Shown here: positions 8,464-17,009 of the stretch, in pieces | How positions within the stretch are numbered: position 1 is the first letter of the stretch | Layout: the number at the start of each line of letters is the position of its first letter | From: an uncultured Bacilli bacterium | GTDB taxonomy: Bacteria > Bacillota_I > Bacilli_A > RF39 > UBA660 | Assembly (NCBI GenBank): GCA_934167465.1 | Contig: CAKPKR010000002.1 | Location: 186,001 to 250,000 of the forward strand | Length of the DNA stretch: 64,000 nt | Direction of reading: 5' to 3' | Program-made: the position numbers and the translations under genes | The notes under the pieces: generated by a model | The model's database searches: none | What the model was told of the DNA's origin: nothing | Seen by the model: only the letters and a program-made list of their open reading frames with translations

Positions 8464-8814
8464 ATGAACGGATATTTTGATCAAAATGTTTTTCCAGGTC
8501 AACCAATTTATACTGGAAATAATGTAGTACCTAATCAACAAACTGCACCAACGATAAATAATGATGTACCTTTTGAACAATCTTACATTGAAAATATATT
8601 AAGAATGAATAAAGGAAAAAAAGTTACAGTTCATATGACTTTTCCTGATTCAGAGCAATTCAAAGATCGTGAATTTTCAGGGATTATTGAACAGTCTGGT
8701 AGAGATCATATAATATTAAGTGAACCTTCTACTGGTAAGTGGTATTTATTACTCATGATTTATGTTGATTTCATTACGTTTGATGAAAAAATAAATTATG
8801 TTAAAAATTTCTAA
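8464..8814 (+). CDS. gerQ: spore coat protein GerQ
   Basis: The 116-residue protein has a short Gln/Pro/Asn-rich N-terminus (FDQNVFPGQPIYTG, NQQTAP) and a conserved C-terminal domain with GRDHIILSEPSTGKWYLL and VDFITFDEKINY, matching the GerQ family. In B. subtilis GerQ is cross-linked in the coat and localises the cortex hydrolase CwlJ for germination. The protein is shorter than the Bacillus form because the Gln-rich arm is reduced. The ATG at 8464 follows AAAGGATGA. Confidence 0.92.
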   Translation: MNGYFDQNVFPGQPIYTGNNVVPNQQTAPTINNDVPFEQSYIENILRMNKGKKVTVHMTFPDSEQFKDREFSGIIEQSGRDHIILSEPSTGKWYLLLMIYVDFITFDEKINYVKNF

Positions 8815-8867
8815 AAAATTATAGATTAATATGTCGAATTTTGTTATAATGATAATGGGTGAGGTAT

Positions 8868-9407
8868 ATGGCTTTTGAATATATTTTAGTTATTATTATA
8901 GCTATTTGTTTAATATTAATATGGTATGTTAGTGTTTATAATAATTATCAAAATTATATCATTAGGATTAATGAAGCTGAAGCTTTCATTGATACAACTT
9001 TAAGAAAGAGATTTGATTTATTAAATAAATCAATTGAGATTATTAAAGCTAATACTAAAGAAACTGAAGTACTTAATATTATAGATGAATTAAAAACTAT
9101 GAAAATAAGCAATTTTGATTTAGATCGTAAATTATATGATGCTATTAATGAATTTAATAAATATAAGGAAAATTATGATGAATTAAGAAATACAGAATCT
9201 TTTTTAAAAATTGAATTAGGATTATTTGAATCTGAATCAGAAATTGTAGCTGCTAGAAAATATTATAATGATATAATTACTGATTATAATAAATTAGTCA
9301 AAAAATTTCCATCAAATATTGTTGCTAAAGTAAGTAGATATAAAACAAGAACTTATTTCGATGGAAAAGATATGGAAGATGATGATACTAAAGATTTCAA
9401 ATTATAG
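8868..9407 (+). CDS. LemA-family membrane protein
   Basis: The 179-residue protein has one N-terminal TM helix (about residues 3-23), then WYVSVYNNYQN, a long helical region and the family-typical ESEIVAARKYYND followed by FPSNIVAK. LemA proteins are membrane-anchored helical bundles of unknown function. GTGAGG lies just before the ATG at 8868 and TATAAT about 20 bp further up, so it can start its own transcript; it ends at a terminator shared with the convergent divIC gene. Confidence 0.85.
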   Translation: MAFEYILVIIIAICLILIWYVSVYNNYQNYIIRINEAEAFIDTTLRKRFDLLNKSIEIIKANTKETEVLNIIDELKTMKISNFDLDRKLYDAINEFNKYKENYDELRNTESFLKIELGLFESESEIVAARKYYNDIITDYNKLVKKFPSNIVAKVSRYKTRTYFDGKDMEDDDTKDFKL

Positions 9408-9450
9408 AAATCTTTTTTTGAAAAAAAATAATACATTTCGTATTATTTTT
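9393..9450. terminator. two back-to-back terminators between lemA-like gene and divIC
   Basis: On the plus strand GATTTC-loop-GAAATC is followed by seven T (about 9393-9420). On the minus strand AATAATACG-loop-GTATTATT precedes a T run (about 9425-9450) at the end of the yabP-yabQ-divIC unit. Confidence 0.7.
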
Positions 9451-9874
9451 TCTTTTTAATTATAAATATAATCAGCAATAGCAATAAAATACTGCCATAA
9501 GCTACATATTTAAAATTAATATTTATATCAAATTTTTTTTCATTTTCTTGTTGTTGTTTTTCACCATTTATTTTTATTATATATTCTCCATCTTTTGAAT
9601 ATGCATAATGTTCTCTGGCATATTTAGCTATATAAGCTGGATCCTGTAATTTTTCTATTTCATTATTTAACATTTTTTCTTCTCTTTTTAATTCTGTTAA
9701 ATTATTATTTAAATTTTCTTTTTTTATAGTTAAACTTCCAATATTATATATATATATTGCTACCATAAATATAAAATACCCTATTATAAAAACTGATAAT
9801 GTTCCAAATACAGCTAATCTTTTTTTACTAGCTTTAGTAACTCTCTTTTTCACATTATCACCTACCTTAAACAA
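9443..9874 (-). CDS. divIC: septum formation initiator DivIC/FtsB-like
   Basis: The 143-residue bitopic protein has a basic N-terminus, a TM helix (about residues 21-44), a Glu/Lys/Asn-rich coiled coil and the signature DPAYIAKYAREHYAYSKDGE (about residues 79-98). It forms the divisome subcomplex with DivIB and FtsL. Following yabP and yabQ it matches the B. subtilis order. Unusually, a second hydrophobic helix (YGSILLLLLIIFII) ends the protein just before KKKK, so the C-terminus would be membrane-tethered or cross back, unlike ordinary DivIC. Confidence 0.88.
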   Translation of the reverse strand: MFKVGDNVKKRVTKASKKRLAVFGTLSVFIIGYFIFMVAIYIYNIGSLTIKKENLNNNLTELKREEKMLNNEIEKLQDPAYIAKYAREHYAYSKDGEYIIKINGEKQQQENEKKFDININFKYVAYGSILLLLLIIFIIKKKK

Positions 9875-9880
9875 ATTATA

Positions 9881-10165
9881 TCATTTTTTAATATATTTTA
9901 CAATTAACTTGTTTAAAAGATGTTCTATGTATACACCTAAAATAATCATTAAAATTAAATATATATGTAATAACCCATAATTGATTTTCAATAATATAAA
10001 AAAGTAAATTAATACATTTGAAATTATTAATAATAGTGTTCCTACAACTCTAAAAAACTTATTTAATGGTAATATAAATTTATAATTAATTTTAATTATA
10101 TATGCAAAATAAATTCCAAATAAAAAAGAAAACAGTAAACTTTTAATTTGAATTTCTAATGTCAT
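9881..10165 (-). CDS. yabQ: spore cortex biosynthesis protein YabQ
   Basis: The 94-residue protein is almost entirely hydrophobic with about three TM helices and a basic C-terminus. Little specific motif is visible, so the call rests on its size, topology and position: its ATG overlaps the yabP stop by 4 bp and divIC follows, exactly as in sporulating Bacillota. YabQ is needed for cortex formation in the mother cell membrane. Confidence 0.8.
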   Translation of the reverse strand: MTLEIQIKSLLFSFLFGIYFAYIIKINYKFILPLNKFFRVVGTLLLIISNVLIYFFILLKINYGLLHIYLILMIILGVYIEHLLNKLIVKYIKK

Positions 10166-10446
10166 TTAAATAATTTACTAAAAATAGATTCTTCTTTTTC
10201 TTTTTTATTTATACTTTCCATATAATTTAAACTATTAAATGTTCCTTTTATTGATACTACACCTTGATAAGTATCTAACTTTATTATTTCTAATTCTTTT
10301 CCTTTTATTATAATAAACCCCATATTTGTTTCAAGTAGAAATTCTTCTTTATCAAAACTTTCAATTTTTTTTACTCCAGATATAACAATGTTTTTTCTTT
10401 CATTAAGCGTAATACTATGATTATAATTTACAATATCCTTGTCCAT
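10162..10446 (-). CDS. yabP: sporulation protein YabP
   Basis: The 94-residue protein contains the YabP/YqfC fold pattern: HSITLNERKNIVISGVKKIESFDKEEF then FIIIKGKELEI and GVVSIKGTFNSLNY. It is a mother-cell protein needed with YabQ for spore cortex assembly. A GGAGG-type site precedes the ATG. It heads the yabP-yabQ-divIC unit. Confidence 0.88.
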   Translation of the reverse strand: MDKDIVNYNHSITLNERKNIVISGVKKIESFDKEEFLLETNMGFIIIKGKELEIIKLDTYQGVVSIKGTFNSLNYMESINKKEKEESIFSKLFK

Positions 10447-10496
10447 ATATTTCCTCCTAATGAATTATATGAAAAATTATTAATAATATACAAAAA

Positions 10497-10520
10497 AATA
10501 TAGATTAATTAATCTATATT
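10497..10520 (-). terminator. terminator of spoVG
   Basis: The palindrome ATATAGATTAATTAATCTATAT overlaps the end of spoVG and is followed on the minus strand by seven T. Confidence 0.7.
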
Positions 10521-10784
10521 TAAAGCTTCTTTTTTTAATTCTTCTTTGTATGCACTAATTATTGCATCTTCAAACATTTTTCTACATTCTTGTGTAATTG
10601 GATGTGCGATATCTTTGTATTCACCATCAGCTTTCTTCTTGCTTGGCATTGCAACAAATAAACCATTGTCACCTTCAATTATTCTTATATCTCTAATAAC
10701 AAAGCAATCATCAAGTGTTACTGAAGCTAGTCCTTTCATTCTTGAATTTTCTTTTAGATAAATGTTAACAGATGTTATTTTCAT
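10509..10784 (-). CDS. spoVG: regulator SpoVG
   Basis: The 91-residue protein starts MKITSVNIYL and contains LASVTLDDCFVIRDIRII, NGLFVAMPSKK and DIAHPITQECRKMFEDAI, the full SpoVG consensus. SpoVG is a small nucleic-acid-binding regulator that affects asymmetric septation and surface or virulence genes in Bacillota. The ATG at 10784 has GGAGTG at correct distance; two other start codons 6-9 bp upstream sit too close to that site. Confidence 0.95.
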   Translation of the reverse strand: MKITSVNIYLKENSRMKGLASVTLDDCFVIRDIRIIEGDNGLFVAMPSKKKADGEYKDIAHPITQECRKMFEDAIISAYKEELKKEALNID

Positions 10785-10848
10785 ATTCATCACTCCTTTT
10801 TAGTTTTTATCTAATTTTATTTTATAATATTATTTTTATAATTGCAAG

Positions 10849-11061
10849 TTAATAATCAATTTTTATTGTTTTTGTAATAACATCTGAATATGAAAATGAT
10901 TTAATTATTTCATTATCTAGCTCTACTAAAAAAACATGACTATATAATTCTTTTAATACTACATCATATTTTTCAAATTTATTTCTTCCTAAATTATATT
11001 TAATGGTTATTTTACTTCCTAAATGATTATTTAATTGTTCTTTTATGCTATCTATAGTCAT
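10849..11061 (-). CDS. veg: Veg family protein
   Basis: The 70-residue protein has IKEQLNNHLGSKITIKYNLGRNKFEKYDVVLKEL split by typical Veg residues and ends VITKTIKIDY. Veg is a small SH3-like protein linked to biofilm gene control in B. subtilis. It sits between yabG and spoVG as expected. Confidence 0.9.
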   Translation of the reverse strand: MTIDSIKEQLNNHLGSKITIKYNLGRNKFEKYDVVLKELYSHVFLVELDNEIIKSFSYSDVITKTIKIDY

Positions 11062-11070
11062 ATTTTCCCC

Positions 11071-11838
11071 CTATCTTGGATAACCAACATACATTGTTCC
11101 TTTTGTTCTAATACCTCCTATACCATCTTTTCCATATTTTGTATTTTCAATAATTCCTTTTAAATCAATATCTTCAGTACTTACTGATAAACTTAATTTA
11201 GCAGCTATTATTGCAGGATCTAATGCATGAATATTAATTCTTTTAGGACTGGAAGCAAAATTAGCACCGGCTTTTATCAATTCTTCATAATCAGATTGAC
11301 ATCCGCCTGCTACAATAATTAATTTTTGATGACTTTTTTCATATTTTCTTGCTTCTTTTATTGCTTCAACATAAAATAAACTATTCTTATAAGAATTTAT
11401 ATCATTTATATCATTTTTTTTATAATAGGCATCATGACCTGTTATTACCACTATGTCAGGTTTATATTCCTCCAATAAATCACATATCTTACTCGGAATA
11501 CTATATTCCTTTTCAAATATTCCAGCAGCCCATATTTTAGCATTCTTATAATATTTTAAACATCTTTCAAGGTAATCAGCATCACTATCTATATGAAGAA
11601 TTTTTCCTGGCAAATAAAAATAATCATCACGATCTAAATTATTTATTTCTTTTACAAATTCTTCATCTCTTGGTGCTTCTTCTTCATATTTTACCAAATC
11701 ATCTTTATCACTATCTGCACATAATCTTATATTTACGCCTACTAAATAACATACATCATCATTAATTTCTGTTATTTTAAATATTAAATCATTATTATAT
11801 GATTTTCGAGTTACTAAATCTCCTACTTTAAAATTCAT
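11071..11838 (-). CDS. yabG: sporulation-specific protease YabG
   Basis: The 255-residue protein has an N-terminal SH3-like part (FKVGDLVTRKSYN), then PGKILHIDSDADYLERCLKYY, DIVVITGHDAYYKK, IIVAGGCQSDYEEL and ASSPKRINIHALDPAIIAAKL, all characteristic of YabG. YabG is a cysteine-type protease that trims coat proteins during spore maturation; the His in GHD and the Cys in GGCQS are the likely catalytic pair. A TTG 12 bp upstream opens the same frame, but GGGTGA is better placed for the ATG at 11838. Confidence 0.94.
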   Translation of the reverse strand: MNFKVGDLVTRKSYNNDLIFKITEINDDVCYLVGVNIRLCADSDKDDLVKYEEEAPRDEEFVKEINNLDRDDYFYLPGKILHIDSDADYLERCLKYYKNAKIWAAGIFEKEYSIPSKICDLLEEYKPDIVVITGHDAYYKKNDINDINSYKNSLFYVEAIKEARKYEKSHQKLIIVAGGCQSDYEELIKAGANFASSPKRINIHALDPAIIAAKLSLSVSTEDIDLKGIIENTKYGKDGIGGIRTKGTMYVGYPR

Positions 11839-11864
11839 ATAATCACCCAATTAATTGTATGAAA

Positions 11865-11889
11865 AAAAATACAATTTATGTATTTTTTT
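11865..11889 (-). terminator. terminator of the 11892-13250 gene
   Basis: The inverted repeat AAATACATAAATTGTATTT is followed on the minus strand by a T run, directly after the stop codon. Confidence 0.7.
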
Positions 11890-11891
11890 CA

Positions 11892-13250
11892 CTATGGTAC
11901 GAGAATAATACGGAAACCATAAGCATTATGTGCTCCACCATTATACCTACCAAAATATAATTGTCCTGAAACTCCTCCATAACTGTTGTAGCCACCACGA
12001 TCGAACCAAGGAAAAGAAGAATCTATAAAATCTTGTGTATTTGAATACCAACTATTATGATATCTTACACCAGTATCACCATCTGGATAACTTTTAAATG
12101 GACCCATTTCTCCAGTTGCATCTCCTAAAATTCTATATTGATAACTTGTTTGTGTGCTTGATGCATTATAAACATCAAAATATTTTGAATTATAATTACT
12201 AACTGTTAATCCACTTAAACCTGGTTTTCCACTTACATATCCAGCTACATACTCTACAGTTCCACCACTCATATCATAAACACCTGTTATATTTCCAGTT
12301 GTACTAGCTAAATATCCTATTTCGGTATTATATGGTTGATTATAACTACTCCCATCTCCACATATTCCAGGAATTGTTTGTTGATTTGTTGATGGTAAAG
12401 CACTATATCCTGTTTTAAACAAATTATTATTATTCATATTTATTTCATAACCTATTCCATATTTTGAATGAGATAGATATGCTACTGCTCCCCATTCAGT
12501 ATTTTTCATCATATGACTATCTAAATTTCTTTTATAATTATAACTTGTTAAAAAAATATTTCCGACTGTTATATTTCTCCAACTATAAACATTTGATTTT
12601 ATTATTACTTTACTGGAATCATTACTATTTACTTGAGCTGTAGAAGTACTAGTAGCCCCTTTATATCCTGTTTCAAATTTTCCTACCCAAAAACCATTAC
12701 TATTAAATGAAGTGAATGCTGGATGGGTTAACCACTCTCCATTATTACTACCTGTACTTGGTGTTGTATCTTTTGTTTCGAATTCTATTTCTATTGAATG
12801 TGGTCCTTTACTTGCTGTTCCGGTATTCCATAATTTATATCTAAATCTAGGTATCCATACAAAATATGATTCGATTGCACTTTCAGGTATTGTATCTCCT
12901 ACTTTATATGTCCCACTTGATAATATTACTGCATTTGCCCATCTTTTATCACAATAGTTATACCGATTACTATTTGTATCGGCATATTTTACTGTTCCAT
13001 TATTACTTATTGTTATTGGTATCATTCCACTACCTAAAGTTGGTGGTACTACCTTACTTGAACATCCACCACTATTCATATTATTATATAATTCATTTAG
13101 AGCATCATTTACATTTATACTTGTTCCATCACTTGCTTTATATAATACATCACTTGCTTTATATGTTGTTGCGGCATAAATTCCAAAACTTGTAAATATT
13201 ATTCCACATATTACTATTAAAAATATTCTACTTTTTATTATTTTTTTCAT
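11892..13250 (-). CDS. signal-anchored surface protein with FGE/SUMF1-like C-terminal domain, G-tract promoter
   Basis: The 452-residue product shares its first ~55 residues (membrane helix, then TYKASDVLYKASDGTS and NVNDALNELY) with the protein at 4299-4754. A Gly/Ser/Cys linker leads to a domain with VWIPRFRYKLW, GFWVGKFETGYKG, NTEWGAVAYLSHSKYG, YDMSGGTVEYVAGY and a terminal YGFRIILVP. This order resembles the formylglycine-generating-enzyme/C-type-lectin-like fold seen in surface and phage receptor-binding proteins; catalytic Cys residues are not evident, so binding is more likely than catalysis. Expression is probably phase-variable through the G10 promoter. Confidence 0.7.
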   Translation of the reverse strand: MKKIIKSRIFLIVICGIIFTSFGIYAATTYKASDVLYKASDGTSINVNDALNELYNNMNSGGCSSKVVPPTLGSGMIPITISNNGTVKYADTNSNRYNYCDKRWANAVILSSGTYKVGDTIPESAIESYFVWIPRFRYKLWNTGTASKGPHSIEIEFETKDTTPSTGSNNGEWLTHPAFTSFNSNGFWVGKFETGYKGATSTSTAQVNSNDSSKVIIKSNVYSWRNITVGNIFLTSYNYKRNLDSHMMKNTEWGAVAYLSHSKYGIGYEINMNNNNLFKTGYSALPSTNQQTIPGICGDGSSYNQPYNTEIGYLASTTGNITGVYDMSGGTVEYVAGYVSGKPGLSGLTVSNYNSKYFDVYNASSTQTSYQYRILGDATGEMGPFKSYPDGDTGVRYHNSWYSNTQDFIDSSFPWFDRGGYNSYGGVSGQLYFGRYNGGAHNAYGFRIILVP

Positions 13251-13274
13251 TATAAATTCCTACTTTCTAGATAT

Positions 13275-13320
13275 ATTATACCCCCCCCCCAGACGAAAAA
13301 ATCAAGCAGAAATTTTGTTC
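13275..13320 (-). promoter_or_regulatory. second candidate phase-variable promoter with G10 spacer tract
   Basis: On the minus strand TTGATT (13300-13305) and TATAAT (13275-13280) are separated by 19 bp, ten of which are consecutive G (13281-13290) touching the -10. The flanks (CGTCT before the G run; AAATTTCTGC before the -35) match the copy near 4800 almost base for base, whereas the coding regions differ after residue 55. Confidence 0.77.
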
Positions 13321-13333
13321 GCGCTTTATTATA

Positions 13334-13360
13334 AAAAAAAGAAGAATTAAATTCTTCTAA
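13334..13360 (-). terminator. terminator of the Tad-like operon
   Basis: GAAGAATTTAATTCTTC followed by eight T on the minus strand overlaps the stop codon of the last Tad-like gene. Confidence 0.8.
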
Positions 13361-14142
13361 AAATTCATCATACTCATCATTGCAAACAATAGTAAAACTA
13401 GGATTCCACCACCTGTCACAAATAACATTTGCATTGTTTTGTTTTCCATTGTTTCAAGTCTTGCTTTGTATTTTTGTTCTCTTGCTTTATTTTGTAATGT
13501 TGAAACTGTTCTTGAAAACATTACTAATTGTTCTTGCTTATTTTCTTGTGAACCTAAACCTAAACGATATAATAAACGCATCATACGCATTGAATCTCTA
13601 ACAGGATATTCTTTAGCAAAATCCATATATGGTTCAACACTAGAATCACCCTCATCAATTCTTGCTACTAATCTTCTTAATCCTGATTGAAATATTTCAG
13701 GAGCTGTTTTAATAGATCTTGATAAAGCAACTGGAACAGTATAGTGTTGTATTAAGATTTCCAAACTTTTTAAATAATATGGTAACATTTGATCAATTCT
13801 AGATAAATTTTTCTTGTAATAAGATTTTAATTTAGTATAAGGTTGTTTAAATACCACATATCCTAATATAAATGAAACTAAAACATTTATAAATGAACTA
13901 TTATACATTGAAAATAAGAATACTAAACATATAATAGTAACTAATCCATTTCTAACTCTTTTACCAAACAAATCATTTACATCAACAGTATCACCATATC
14001 TAATGTTAAGCAAAAATTTGTAATCTTCTTCCATTAAAAATCTAAAATAAGGTTCTGTATCACCAATAAATTTTCTAGTATCAATTGTTTTTGTATATTC
14101 AAGCATGAATATTAAAACTGCAGCTATAATTATAAATTCCAT
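13357..14142 (-). CDS. TadC-like type II secretion F-domain membrane protein
   Basis: The 261-residue protein has an N-terminal TM helix, a pair of hydrophobic segments (about residues 69-95), a long helical cytosolic T2SSF region and a C-terminal TM helix (MLFVTGGGILVLLLFAMM). It is the second of two consecutive F-domain proteins after a CpaF ATPase, the layout of TadB/TadC, which form the inner-membrane platform of Tad pili. Its start overlaps the previous stop by one base. Confidence 0.75.
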   Translation of the reverse strand: MEFIIIAAVLIFMLEYTKTIDTRKFIGDTEPYFRFLMEEDYKFLLNIRYGDTVDVNDLFGKRVRNGLVTIICLVFLFSMYNSSFINVLVSFILGYVVFKQPYTKLKSYYKKNLSRIDQMLPYYLKSLEILIQHYTVPVALSRSIKTAPEIFQSGLRRLVARIDEGDSSVEPYMDFAKEYPVRDSMRMMRLLYRLGLGSQENKQEQLVMFSRTVSTLQNKAREQKYKARLETMENKTMQMLFVTGGGILVLLLFAMMSMMNF

Positions 14143-15047
14143 TATTCAGCCCCCACATTCTCATTATAATATTTTTCACCACTTAATAAGAAGTAAGTAT
14201 TTATTATTATAATCCCATGTAATAAAATTTGTACTAGAAAGTTACTATCTAATAATTTAATATATGATTCAACACCTAATAAATATTGAACTAACATAAC
14301 CATTAAATATAATACAATACCAAATTGTAAGAATTTTTTGTGGAATTCAGCTCTATCCATTCTATCACGATATACATTTTCAACAAGCATATCTATGTCT
14401 AATGACATATTTTCTAATGCATCACTAGAATTTTTAGAACCTTCATTTGTAATTTGTAAGAATAATTGGTGCATATTTCTTACGATAAAATAATCATATT
14501 TTTCATTCATATATTCAATTGATTGTTCAACAGTACCATTTTCATACGCTAAATCAATCATTGTTTGAACATCTGATTTAACAGGATCCTCTAAGATTCC
14601 TGATTCAACAACACCTTCCAATGCTTTAACAAATGATTGTGTTGTTGCAAATTCCATAATTGTATTTGTAGTATATACTTGAACTTGTTCAAATATATAC
14701 TCACTATATAACCTTTTACATCTTAAATAAGTAAGATAAGGTATAACTGATACTGCAATTACTGCATAAATTATAGAAATAATTATATTGTAGAAGTATA
14801 AGTATGATATTACTGCTGCTGAAACTGCAAATACAGTAATTTGAATTGTGTATTGTTTTTTAGTATATTCTTGTCCTAAATCTTTTACTTTTTGTCTTAT
14901 TTCTTTAAAAGAATAAGGAGCAAATTTATCATATATACTTCCTGCTCTTTTAGAAATATACTTATAGATACTATCACCTTGGTGGTTACGATATGACATA
15001 ACAAACACTACAATAAATGCTATAAGTATAAATATTACAAATTCCAT
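14142..15047 (-). CDS. TadB-like type II secretion F-domain membrane protein
   Basis: The 301-residue protein has one N-terminal TM helix, two adjacent TM helices near residues 69-107, a helical cytosolic domain including FVKALEGVVESGIL, ENMSLDIDMLVENV and paired C-terminal helices. This is the T2SSF/TadB pattern. It sits between the ATPase and the TadC-like gene, 10 bp after the ATPase stop. Confidence 0.78.
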   Translation of the reverse strand: MEFVIFILIAFIVVFVMSYRNHQGDSIYKYISKRAGSIYDKFAPYSFKEIRQKVKDLGQEYTKKQYTIQITVFAVSAAVISYLYFYNIIISIIYAVIAVSVIPYLTYLRCKRLYSEYIFEQVQVYTTNTIMEFATTQSFVKALEGVVESGILEDPVKSDVQTMIDLAYENGTVEQSIEYMNEKYDYFIVRNMHQLFLQITNEGSKNSSDALENMSLDIDMLVENVYRDRMDRAEFHKKFLQFGIVLYLMVMLVQYLLGVESYIKLLDSNFLVQILLHGIIIINTYFLLSGEKYYNENVGAE

Positions 15048-15057
15048 ATTATACCTC

Positions 15058-16164
15058 CTATTCTAAGATAACTTCAACATCATTTGTTGAATCTTCTTCT
15101 GAAGAATCAGTTTCCTTAATGATATTTTCATTAAGAATAACACCTTGTGCATCTAAATAATTTATTAAATATTTAGATGGTTTCTTTTTGATTACATGAC
15201 CACTTGATGATTTTTGATAAATTGTATTGTATACAGCATTATTATTTTCATCAACATAAAACTCCGTAACTTCACCAATTTCACGAACAAATCTCTTTGT
15301 TTGATTGTCCTGATAACCTCTTATATAAACACCTATTTGTACATATCTATAAATAGATTTTAAAAATTGTTCAATATCTTGATTTGTTTCAAGCAAACTG
15401 TACATACGGTTTGGTATAGAAGCAGCTTTATCAGCATGAATAGTTGATAAAATATAATGTCCAGAAGAAATTGAGTTACGAACAGCCATTACAGCTTCCG
15501 CACTACGAACCTCTGATAATAATATCCATTTAGGGTTTTGACGCATACAAGTAACTAATACATCTGAATAAGATGCAATATTATTTGTTTTCATAGCGAC
15601 AATATCTCTATGTGGAAATATTCTATCTAGGTGAAGTTCTAATGTATCTTCTATTGTAATTATCTTTTCATCAGGTCTGGTATGTGCAGCCAAATATTTA
15701 ACAAATTCTGTTTTACCCGAACCAGTTTCACCACAAACAATTATATTGCAGTGACCTTGAACACATTGTATTAAGAAATCATGAATATCTAACTCAATAT
15801 ATTTATCTTTCAATAATTTATCTTTTTCTAGTCTAATTTTTGCTGGTGTTTTACGAATAACACAAGCAATTCCATTTTTAGCAATAGAATCATGTATAAA
15901 GTTAAGACGTAATTCTGCCTCCTCGGCATCCAAGAATGGATGAGCCATGTTAAATGTCTTACCCATTACATTGGAACATTGGAATGCTAATTTCTCCATA
16001 AATGCATTGTTTATAGCCGGATTTTCAACTCTAAAAATCCCCCTTGATAATGTTTTTAACCATACTTGTCCACCATTACTATATGAAATATCAGTAATAT
16101 CATCATTATCTAAATACTCTTTAACTGGCCCAAAATCAATTTGGGAAAACATACTATTATTCAT
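15058..16164 (-). CDS. cpaF: CpaF/TadA-type secretion ATPase
   Basis: The 368-residue ATPase carries an N-terminal domain, then Walker A GETGSGKT (145-152), an Asp box (ITIEDTLEL), Walker B region (WILLSEVRSAEAV) and a His box (GHYILSTIHADKA). The early HDSIAKNGIACVIRKT stretch is CpaF-like rather than PilB-like. It should form the cytosolic hexamer powering a Tad-type pilus or secretion machine with the two downstream F-domain proteins. An acidic tail rich in Glu/Asp/Ser ends the protein. Confidence 0.92.
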   Translation of the reverse strand: MNNSMFSQIDFGPVKEYLDNDDITDISYSNGGQVWLKTLSRGIFRVENPAINNAFMEKLAFQCSNVMGKTFNMAHPFLDAEEAELRLNFIHDSIAKNGIACVIRKTPAKIRLEKDKLLKDKYIELDIHDFLIQCVQGHCNIIVCGETGSGKTEFVKYLAAHTRPDEKIITIEDTLELHLDRIFPHRDIVAMKTNNIASYSDVLVTCMRQNPKWILLSEVRSAEAVMAVRNSISSGHYILSTIHADKAASIPNRMYSLLETNQDIEQFLKSIYRYVQIGVYIRGYQDNQTKRFVREIGEVTEFYVDENNNAVYNTIYQKSSSGHVIKKKPSKYLINYLDAQGVILNENIIKETDSSEEDSTNDVEVILE

Positions 16165-16169
16165 AATAA

Positions 16170-16991
16170 TTAGCTTTCTTTTGTATCTTCAGTTTTTTCA
16201 GTATTATTTTGAAGTTCATCATTTGGAACAGTATTGGCATTAATAAAGTCTTTTAAAGTTTGTGAACTTACAGCAGTTTCACCTTCTGTAGTTGCTATAG
16301 TTACTCCGTGTGGAACAGGGAATAAAACTGTTGAATATGAAGTCATATAACTTGCTTTTCTAAGTAAAATATTAAGTTCTGGTTGTAATCCAAAGATTAA
16401 AGTAGAAGGTGTTCTAGCTTCTGCACTATTTTCAAAAACATGTCTACCTTGTGAATCTTTAACTGCTAAAACTTTAACATTTTCAATTAATTTTCCAACC
16501 ATTAATGTACCATTTTCATTTACAGCTTTCATATAAATGTCAATGTAATTATCTGGATAAATTGAATTACCATAAGTTGTATCCATTGAAACTGGAAAGT
16601 TATATGGAACTTCACCTTCTGCTAATTCTACAAATGCAGAGTCTGGTAAGTCACTTTCTTCTACAACTACATCTGTATAAAACATACTTCCTTGTGGTAT
16701 TACAGTATTATAGTTACTATATTTACCAATTATTTGGTTTTTATTTCTTATTACATTACTTTGTAATACGATTGGTGCTACATCGATATATTCAATCATA
16801 TCAGATGTAATTTGTGTTTTTGGCTGAATTGTTTCTGCAGCTACTGGAATATTAGAAACAGGGTTAACCATTTTATTAATTTGATAACGATAACCAAAGA
16901 ATAAAACTAGTATAATTACAAGAACTCCTAATATTGTAACTGTGTTTTTATTTTGCAAAAATCTTTTTGCAGCAATAATAAAATTATTCAT
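16170..16991 (-). CDS. CpaB/RcpC-like SAF-domain protein of the Tad-like system
   Basis: The 273-residue protein has an N-terminal TM helix (about residues 19-35) and an extracytoplasmic SAF domain: VAAETIQPKTQITSDMIEYI, then QIIGKYSNYNTVIPQGSMFY. RcpC/CpaB proteins normally gate the outer-membrane secretin in Gram-negative Tad systems; in a monoderm the homologue may guide the fibre through the cell wall. The C-terminus is Asn/Glu/Thr-rich. Placement just before cpaF fits the Tad order. Confidence 0.8.
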   Translation of the reverse strand: MNNFIIAAKRFLQNKNTVTILGVLVIILVLFFGYRYQINKMVNPVSNIPVAAETIQPKTQITSDMIEYIDVAPIVLQSNVIRNKNQIIGKYSNYNTVIPQGSMFYTDVVVEESDLPDSAFVELAEGEVPYNFPVSMDTTYGNSIYPDNYIDIYMKAVNENGTLMVGKLIENVKVLAVKDSQGRHVFENSAEARTPSTLIFGLQPELNILLRKASYMTSYSTVLFPVPHGVTIATTEGETAVSSQTLKDFINANTVPNDELQNNTEKTEDTKES

Positions 16992-17009
16992 TTTCTCTCT
17001 TCCTTTCTT

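Noticed and set aside
7837..8580. Longer 247-codon version of the PduL frame
   Set aside because: The first 61 codons overlap the gerQ start and lack a ribosome site; the family begins at the Met at 8397.
12866..13195. Plus-strand ORF of 109 codons opposite the surface-protein gene
   Set aside because: It is antisense to a clear gene, His/Leu/Tyr-rich from repeated codons, without a ribosome site.
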